Source: Uranotaenia lowii (lineage: Eukaryota > Arthropoda > Insecta > Diptera > Culicidae). From it: a DNA stretch of 64,000 bases. The translations under genes and the position numbers were made by a program. Under the pieces are notes generated by a model. It was not told the DNA's origin and ran no database searches. It worked only from the letters and a program-made list of their open reading frames with translations. This document shows positions 58,849-64,000 of this stretch, in pieces (the stretch's first letter is position 1; every line of letters begins with the position of its first letter). The stretch lies in NCBI RefSeq assembly GCF_029784155.1, contig NC_073693.1:108314683-108378682 (forward strand), given 5' to 3'.

Positions 58849-61800
58849 TAAACGGTGGATAATGTGCAACACGGGACCCCATAGTGGTCATATCACCTCT
58901 TATTCACAACTCCTATCTCTACCTCCCTGCGGTGCCGGCTGGGGTGCGAGTAACCTAAGCGGAGATCGGGTACCCAACCCCGGTGGATGCTTTGGTCGCA
59001 TGCAGACTGAGAAGGTGGCCGCACGCGTCTGTTCCCCAGGTCAGGGGCGGCGTGCAACAACAACCGAGCGTCTGTTCTCCAGGTCAGGGGCGGCTCAAAC
59101 AGCGTCTGTCTTGCAGCAAGCGGCTGAATTTATGAAATGCGGCTCCCGCCAGCTAAGTCCAAGATGGCAGCCCCATCGCGGGATAGGGACTTTAGGCTAA
59201 CAACCTACTGCTCCCGATTTGAAATTGTTACGGAATCCGAAAGAAATGACCGACCTGGAACTTTGGCGACGACTTTTAGCATGAAAACACGGACACGAAT
59301 TGGAACTTGGAATGTTTTAACCCTTGCCCAACAAGGCAAACTGGAACAACTTGCTAGAGAGGCTAGCCGCCTTAAGCTTGAAATTCTGGGATTGAGCGAA
59401 GTCCGTTGGCCTAATACTGGAGAACACAAGACACAATCCGGGCAAGTCCTGCTTTACTCTGGCATACGAGGAGAACATGCTACTCGGGAACGAGGAGTTG
59501 GTTTCCTGTTAAGCCCGCAGGCCTACGCGGCCCTCATTAGATGGGAACCGATAAACGAAAGAATAACCGTAGCCAGATTCAGAACACGGGTTAGAAACCT
59601 TAAAATGGTCCAGTGTTATGCGCCAACTGACGTTGCCGACTTGCAGGAGAAAGAGCAGTTTTACAGTCAACTGAACAGCGTGGTTGAGAGAATTCCGAAG
59701 GGTGACATTCAAATCCATTTGGGCGACTTCAACGCAAAGATTGGCTCCGACAATCAGGACCTTGAGCGCATCATGGAACGCCATGGCCTAGGACAGATGA
59801 GCGAAAACGGAGAACTGTTTGTAGAATTTTGTGGAAACAACAACATGGTGATCGGCGGATCGCTCTTCCCCCATCGACCAGCACATAAGGTCACTTGGGT
59901 ATCCCGAGATGGCCGAACAGAAAATCAAATTGACCACATCTGCATCAGCCGAAAATGGAGAAGGAGCCTTCTTGATGTCCGCAACAAACGAAGCGCAGAC
60001 ATTGCATCTGACCATCACCTCGTCCTTGGCGAGATACGACTGAGAGTTGCGCGTGTCCAGCGGCGCGAGGAGAAAGTCGGGTGTCGATACGACGTCCGCC
60101 GGTTGGAGAATCCAGAGGTGAAAAGGGCATACGTTGAACAGCTAGAATCCCGAGCCTCGGAGCTGCCGACAGACGGAACAGTCGAAGAACAGTGGTGTGG
60201 AATCAAGAATGCCTTTATCACGACGAGCCATGGTACTCTCGGTAAAGTTTGTGGAAGAAGAAGTGAATGGATGTCGGATGAAACTTGGAGGATGGTCGAT
60301 GATCGGAGAAAGGCGAAAGTCGGAATTGAGCAGGCATGTACCGGGTCAGCCAAAGCAGCCGCCCGCTTACGATATGCGGAGCTGGAAAAGGCAGTTAAAC
60401 GAGCTTGTAGACGAGACAAGAGAGCCTGGACAAACTCCCTAGCCGAAGAGGAAGAAAGAGCCGCCGCCAATGGAGATATCCGATTACTTTATGACATTTC
60501 TCGCCGCCTCAGTGGTGCAAGGACTAATGCAAGAATGCCGCTAAAAGACCGAGCAGGTCAGTTATTGACCGATCGAACAGATCAGCTCAAACGATGGACT
60601 GAGCACTTCGAACAACTCTTCCGAGTCACGAATAGCGATGGCCAACAGAATCTGCAGCTCGAAGCGCCAACAGTAAGTCGCATAAATGGCGTCAACTCGG
60701 AAGCGCCTTCGCTGGCTGAAATAGAAGCGGCAATCAAAAACATGAAATCCAACAAAGCACCTGGGATCGATTGCATCCCTGCTGAAATGCTCAAAGCCGA
60801 CCCTGCCCTATCAGCACAAATGTTGCACCGTCTTTTCGCTGACATCTGGGATACTGCAACATTCCCGGCCGACTGGATGCAGGGTATCCTCGTAAAGGTC
60901 CCGAAGAAAGGAGACCTGACAGAGTGCGGTAACTGGCGAGGCATAACGTTGATCTGTACAACCCTCAAAGTACTCTGCAAAGTGATCCTGAACAGGATCC
61001 AGGAGAAAATAGACGCTACACTCCGACGGCAACAAGCTGGATTCCGATCCGGACGATCATGTGTGGACCACATCACAACGCTACGAATCATACTGGAACA
61101 AATCAACGAATTCCAGGACTCTCTTCTGCTGGTGTTCGTTGATTTCGAAAAAGCATTCGACCGACTTAACCATGAAAACATCTGGGCGGCTCTAAGGCGA
61201 CGAGGGGTCCCAGAGAAACTAGTCCATCTCATCGAAGCACAGTACGAGGCATTTTCGTGCAAGGTCTTGCACGACGGTGTCTTGTCCGAACCAATCCCGG
61301 TAACTGCTGGAGTGAGACAAGGATGTATTCTATCACCGCTACTTTTTCTCATCGTAATGGATGAGATTCTGATTGGATCGATTGACTGTGCACCGAACCG
61401 AGGATTGCCGTGGAATCCTTCAACAATGGAGCAACTGAACGACCTTGACCTGGCTGACGATATTGTTTTGCTCGCCCAAACACAACCAGATATGCAGAGC
61501 AAACTCGACGATCTCACCGAAAGTTCCAAGGCAGCAGGTCTCAAAGTCAATGTCGGAAAGACCAAGTCGATGGAGATCAACACAGGAAATCCCTCCAGTT
61601 TCATGGTAGCTGGGCAACAAGTTGAGAAAGTGGAGTGCTTCCAGTATCTTGGTAGCCAGATAACGCCTGATGGTGGTACCAGAAAAGACATCGAAACCCG
61701 GATAAGAAAGGCCCGATTTGCGTTTGCGAGTCTCCGAAACATCTGGCGGTCACGCCAGATCTCTCTACGAACGAAAATCCGAATCTTCAACTCAAACGTC

Positions 61801-62257
61801 AAATCCGTATTGCTGTACGGGTGCGAAACTTGGTGCACATATGCGGTAACGACGCGAAAACTGCAAGTATTTGTAAACCGCTGCCTGCGGAATATCATCC
61901 GCGCTTGGTGGCCTGGCAATTGGATCTCGAATGAGGAACTACATCGCCGGTGTCATCAAAGGGCGCTAGAAATCGAGATTCGGGAACGTAAGTGGAGATG
62001 GATTGGGCACACGCTGCGAAGAGATGAAAACGAGATTTGCAGAGAGGCGCTAGATTGGAATCCAGAAGGTCATCGAAGAAGAGGCACACCCAGAAATTCG
62101 TGGCGGCGAAGCCTAGCCGCTGAAATCCGAACTGTCGACGAGAATCTTGACTGGGACCAGGTGAAGACGCTGGCTCCGGATCGTCAACAGTGGAGGTCTT
62201 TTACCACGGCCCTATGCACCGGAGGATCGGCGCGGGATCATTAAGTAAGTAAGTAAG
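58849..62257 (+). mobile_element. RTE-like non-LTR retrotransposon, apparently full length
   Basis: Begins near GGCTGGTAAACGGTGG with a 290-bp GC-rich leader. The leader includes a doubled segment (GCGTCTGTTCCCCAGGTCAG and GCGTCTGTTCTCCAGGTCAG near 59025 and 59069) and an open frame (58841-59200) without a recognised domain. The main ORF is 59137-62244. The 3' end is the tandem tail (TAAG)4 at 62242-62257 followed by A residues; the stop codon TAA is part of the first TAAG. Base composition is clearly more GC-rich than the AT-rich host repeat, marking it as a separate insert. Confidence 0.8.
59137..62244 (+). CDS. Endonuclease / reverse transcriptase ORF of the RTE-like element
   Basis: 1035 codons, no internal stop. 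APE-like endonuclease (residues about 53-300): RIGTWNVLTL (Asn 59), LGLSEVRW (Glu 88), QCYAPTD, HLGDFNAKIG, NQIDHICIS and ASDHHLV. A basic linker follows. The reverse transcriptase has NKAPGIDCIPAEMLK, KVPKKGDLTECGNWRGI, QAGFRSGRSCVDHI, FVDFEKAFDRL (Asp 669), GVRQGCILSPLLF and LADDIVLL (Asp 774 and 775; Leu replaces the common Tyr). The C-terminal domain has YLGSQITPDGGTRKDI, LLYGCETW, WIGHTLRRDE and RRGTPRNSWRR. There is no RNase H. ATG 59137 is first; a second ATG at 59281 lies just before the endonuclease. All motifs look intact, so it may be active. Clade (RTE-like) is inferred from domain layout and the short tail. A 445-codon minus frame at 60582-61919 is its shadow. Confidence 0.92.
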   Translation: MRLPPAKSKMAAPSRDRDFRLTTYCSRFEIVTESERNDRPGTLATTFSMKTRTRIGTWNVLTLAQQGKLEQLAREASRLKLEILGLSEVRWPNTGEHKTQSGQVLLYSGIRGEHATRERGVGFLLSPQAYAALIRWEPINERITVARFRTRVRNLKMVQCYAPTDVADLQEKEQFYSQLNSVVERIPKGDIQIHLGDFNAKIGSDNQDLERIMERHGLGQMSENGELFVEFCGNNNMVIGGSLFPHRPAHKVTWVSRDGRTENQIDHICISRKWRRSLLDVRNKRSADIASDHHLVLGEIRLRVARVQRREEKVGCRYDVRRLENPEVKRAYVEQLESRASELPTDGTVEEQWCGIKNAFITTSHGTLGKVCGRRSEWMSDETWRMVDDRRKAKVGIEQACTGSAKAAARLRYAELEKAVKRACRRDKRAWTNSLAEEEERAAANGDIRLLYDISRRLSGARTNARMPLKDRAGQLLTDRTDQLKRWTEHFEQLFRVTNSDGQQNLQLEAPTVSRINGVNSEAPSLAEIEAAIKNMKSNKAPGIDCIPAEMLKADPALSAQMLHRLFADIWDTATFPADWMQGILVKVPKKGDLTECGNWRGITLICTTLKVLCKVILNRIQEKIDATLRRQQAGFRSGRSCVDHITTLRIILEQINEFQDSLLLVFVDFEKAFDRLNHENIWAALRRRGVPEKLVHLIEAQYEAFSCKVLHDGVLSEPIPVTAGVRQGCILSPLLFLIVMDEILIGSIDCAPNRGLPWNPSTMEQLNDLDLADDIVLLAQTQPDMQSKLDDLTESSKAAGLKVNVGKTKSMEINTGNPSSFMVAGQQVEKVECFQYLGSQITPDGGTRKDIETRIRKARFAFASLRNIWRSRQISLRTKIRIFNSNVKSVLLYGCETWCTYAVTTRKLQVFVNRCLRNIIRAWWPGNWISNEELHRRCHQRALEIEIRERKWRWIGHTLRRDENEICREALDWNPEGHRRRGTPRNSWRRSLAAEIRTVDENLDWDQVKTLAPDRQQWRSFTTALCTGGSARDH

Positions 62258-62995
62258 AAAAAAATATTATTCCCAAATTTTAAAATATTTATTTTTTCCA
62301 AGGCTCGCAAACAAACAGCTCTCCTGATGATACCAAAAAACAATTAGAAACAAACGGGTTGTTGAATGTGAAAGAAAATTTTCTTTGTATATGAACAGTT
62401 ATAATGCTATTTTAATAGTCATTTAATGATAAATTTTTGATGATAAAAAATAAGGACATTTTCCTAGAGTAAGCCCGTGTTTGAAAAATGGATAGGAACC
62501 CTATCAAATCGTAAACTTTGAAGAAAAAATGAAAATGGAAATAGTGGGAGGGTCTAAGAGAGTATATGAAGGTAACATTCCATTTATATTTTGAAGCTCA
62601 AACTATTTAGCAATTATTATTAGTTTTGCCCCTAAATGTAGGCAGTAACATAGTTCTTTTTTCAATGATTTCGATTTTTTTGAATAAAACGTTAAAAATC
62701 AAGGTTATAATCATAAACTAGCATATGTAAATATTATGAAGGTGTTTCTGATTAAGAAAACTCGTTAAAACCGTCAGAATAGAGACTGATCAATGTCACC
62801 CAAAAGCATCAAATTGTGAACAGATTCGATAACGATTTTTAAATCAAATTTAAAGTAGTCTAATAAATTTTTGCATCCATGTTTTACGTCAAAGGAGTCC
62901 AGTACTGGTTTAAAAAAACATGCCACATTCCCCTTAACAGAAAATAATCGAAAAATATTGAAAAAAGTTATCAATCTTACCCCGGATTACGGTAT

Positions 62996-64000
62996 ATCTA
63001 AATGAATTTCTGTCAGTCTTTCTGTCTGTCTGTCTGTTCCCAATAGACTCGGAAACTACTGATCCGATGTACGTGAAACTTGGTAGATGGGGATATTGCA
63101 GGCTGGGGAAGGTTCCTATTATAATTTGAGACCCCTCCCCACAGGAAGGTTGTTAGCATAATTTCTCAATTTATGGTAACGAAGCCAACAAATGGAAACA
63201 CATATGGCGTGGAAAGGTATTTGGTTCGAGATATGTTTCTACGATTGTTATAAACCCTTACGCTTTACAACGTAGAAAGGGGAAGAAAGGAGGGGGCTCC
63301 ATATAAATTTTGTTGTAAAGCTTAAAAACTTATCAACAATTGGAATTTTATTTGATATAAGAGGATTTTAAACAACCATATTTTATAAGTTAGCTTGTTT
63401 GCGTACGAATAATTTGGGACTCAACTTTTTTAGGGCGAAGCTAAAAGAAACAAATTAAAATTATCAGATCTTTAAAACAAATTCATAGATCAAGATTCAT
63501 AAAATTAGTTTAAGTCATCTTTGTATTGCAATTCTAAACTCCAGCTGCAGCTTTCATTTTAAAGCGGCAAGTCAAACTTAAAGAGTTTAAAAGAATGTGT
63601 AGGTTCTGTATGATTATTCAGCTTTGAGTTATGTCACTATAATAGTCAGTTATTTATATTAAAACCTTAGTTTTTAAATTTAGTCCTAGAAAAATTTTTT
63701 TTATAAAAATTCTAAAGATATGAAGAGACTAACCACCGTAATTTATATTTGTAGCTTTAATTTATCGGCCTTAGCGGTGAAAAGTGATGTCCTTTTTAGT
63801 AGGGACATCTAGAGATTATGAATTTTTTTTTTATATAGATGGATAGAAGGTTAGATGAAATGAAAGATGGTGAAAATGAGCGGGTAGAATTTATTTAGAA
63901 GCATTATCATCACATATCAAATTTTTGTTCCTCACGGGCCTACTATTATGAAGTGGTAGATACAGATAGAGTTGCATCTACCACCACACATTAGAGTAAG
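62996..64000. other. AT-rich flank with a possible Helitron-like head
   Basis: 62997-63130 (TCTAAATGAATTTCTGTC, a CTGT run at 63018-63038, then ACTCGGAAACTACTGATCCG and GTGAAACTTGGTAGATGGGG) resembles the 5' head of insect Helitrons, and TC follows an A. No 3' CTAG hairpin was found, so this is uncertain. Nothing else is recognised up to the end of the window. Confidence 0.4.

Larger units (their letters stand above)
58668..62995. mobile_element. Inverted-repeat (MITE-like) element split by an RTE-like insertion
   Basis: The left end is TACCGTAAAACGGGGTAAC (58668) and the right end, reverse complemented, is ATACCGTAATCCGGGGTAAG (from 62995). About 22 of the first 26 bases match, so they are terminal inverted repeats. 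Left body: 58668 to about 58848; right body: about 62258-62995. Without the insertion the element would be about 0.9 kb. ATCTA occurs just outside both ends (58661-58665, 62996-63000), but the right one may belong to another element. Related left ends are at 12020 and 53598. Confidence 0.6.

Noticed and set aside
58841..59200. 119-codon frame before the RTE-like ORF as a true ORF1
   Set aside because: It overlaps the main ORF, has no zinc knuckle or coiled coil, and covers a GC-rich leader with an internal repeat; kept as leader.
60582..61919. 445-codon minus-strand frame
   Set aside because: It is antisense to the intact RTE-like ORF, which has all catalytic motifs; the minus frame has none.

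Overview
The window is eukaryotic nuclear DNA, most likely from a fly and probably a mosquito. It has AT-rich, gene-poor sequence, a eukaryotic tRNA-Trp with a poly-T Pol III stop, a leucine-rich-repeat plus coiled-coil protein of the kind mosquitoes use in immunity, and a dense mix of insect transposon classes (LOA/R1-like and RTE-like non-LTR elements, Penelope-like, Tc1/mariner, hAT, Helitron, a tRNA-derived SINE). I see only two likely host genes: tRNA-Trp (about 11.6 kb, minus) and the LRR protein (about 35.4-36.4 kb, minus). The species call is inference.

Layout. 0-4 kb: a degenerate 9-bp satellite (TTTTGTCAA-like) and a 0.6-kb unit, both present twice in direct order. 4-18 kb: AT-rich spacer with a hairpin-bearing tandem array (7.9-8.5 kb), a 185-bp SINE with perfect 13-bp target duplications, tRNA-Trp, a dispersed repeat and a 458-bp Helitron with a doubled 5' head. 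18.2-24.5 kb: a foldback-like element whose two arms are GGCCGAATG-type satellite in opposite orientation; one arm carries an intact 4.3-kb LOA-like retrotransposon flanked by a 78-bp duplication, the other a 0.7-kb inverted-repeat element. 24.5-35 kb: spacer, a heptamer satellite (27.4-29.2 kb) and two inverted copies of a GGTTGCC-ended element. 35-36.7 kb: the LRR gene. 37-46 kb: a transposon graveyard. It holds a minus-strand RTE-like pseudogene; an old RT/RNase H element split by an ORF1-only element and by a hAT copy; and a mariner transposase split by a Penelope-like GIY-YIG fragment. 47-53.5 kb: two pentamer satellites in opposite orientation (0.34 and 2.27 kb) and a 1.25-kb decamer satellite. 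53.6-57 kb: a dispersed repeat split by a recent non-autonomous LTR element with LTRs that look identical. 58.7-63 kb: a second inverted-repeat element split by an intact RTE-like element.

The main story is nested insertion: at least five host repeats are interrupted by younger elements, and for the LTR insertion a related uninterrupted copy is present elsewhere in the window. Many very long open frames (such as those reading MLCYV, SDIRHQT or HFITFHYIS) are only satellites without stops, not genes. Identities and clade names come from reading motifs by eye; no database search was possible.
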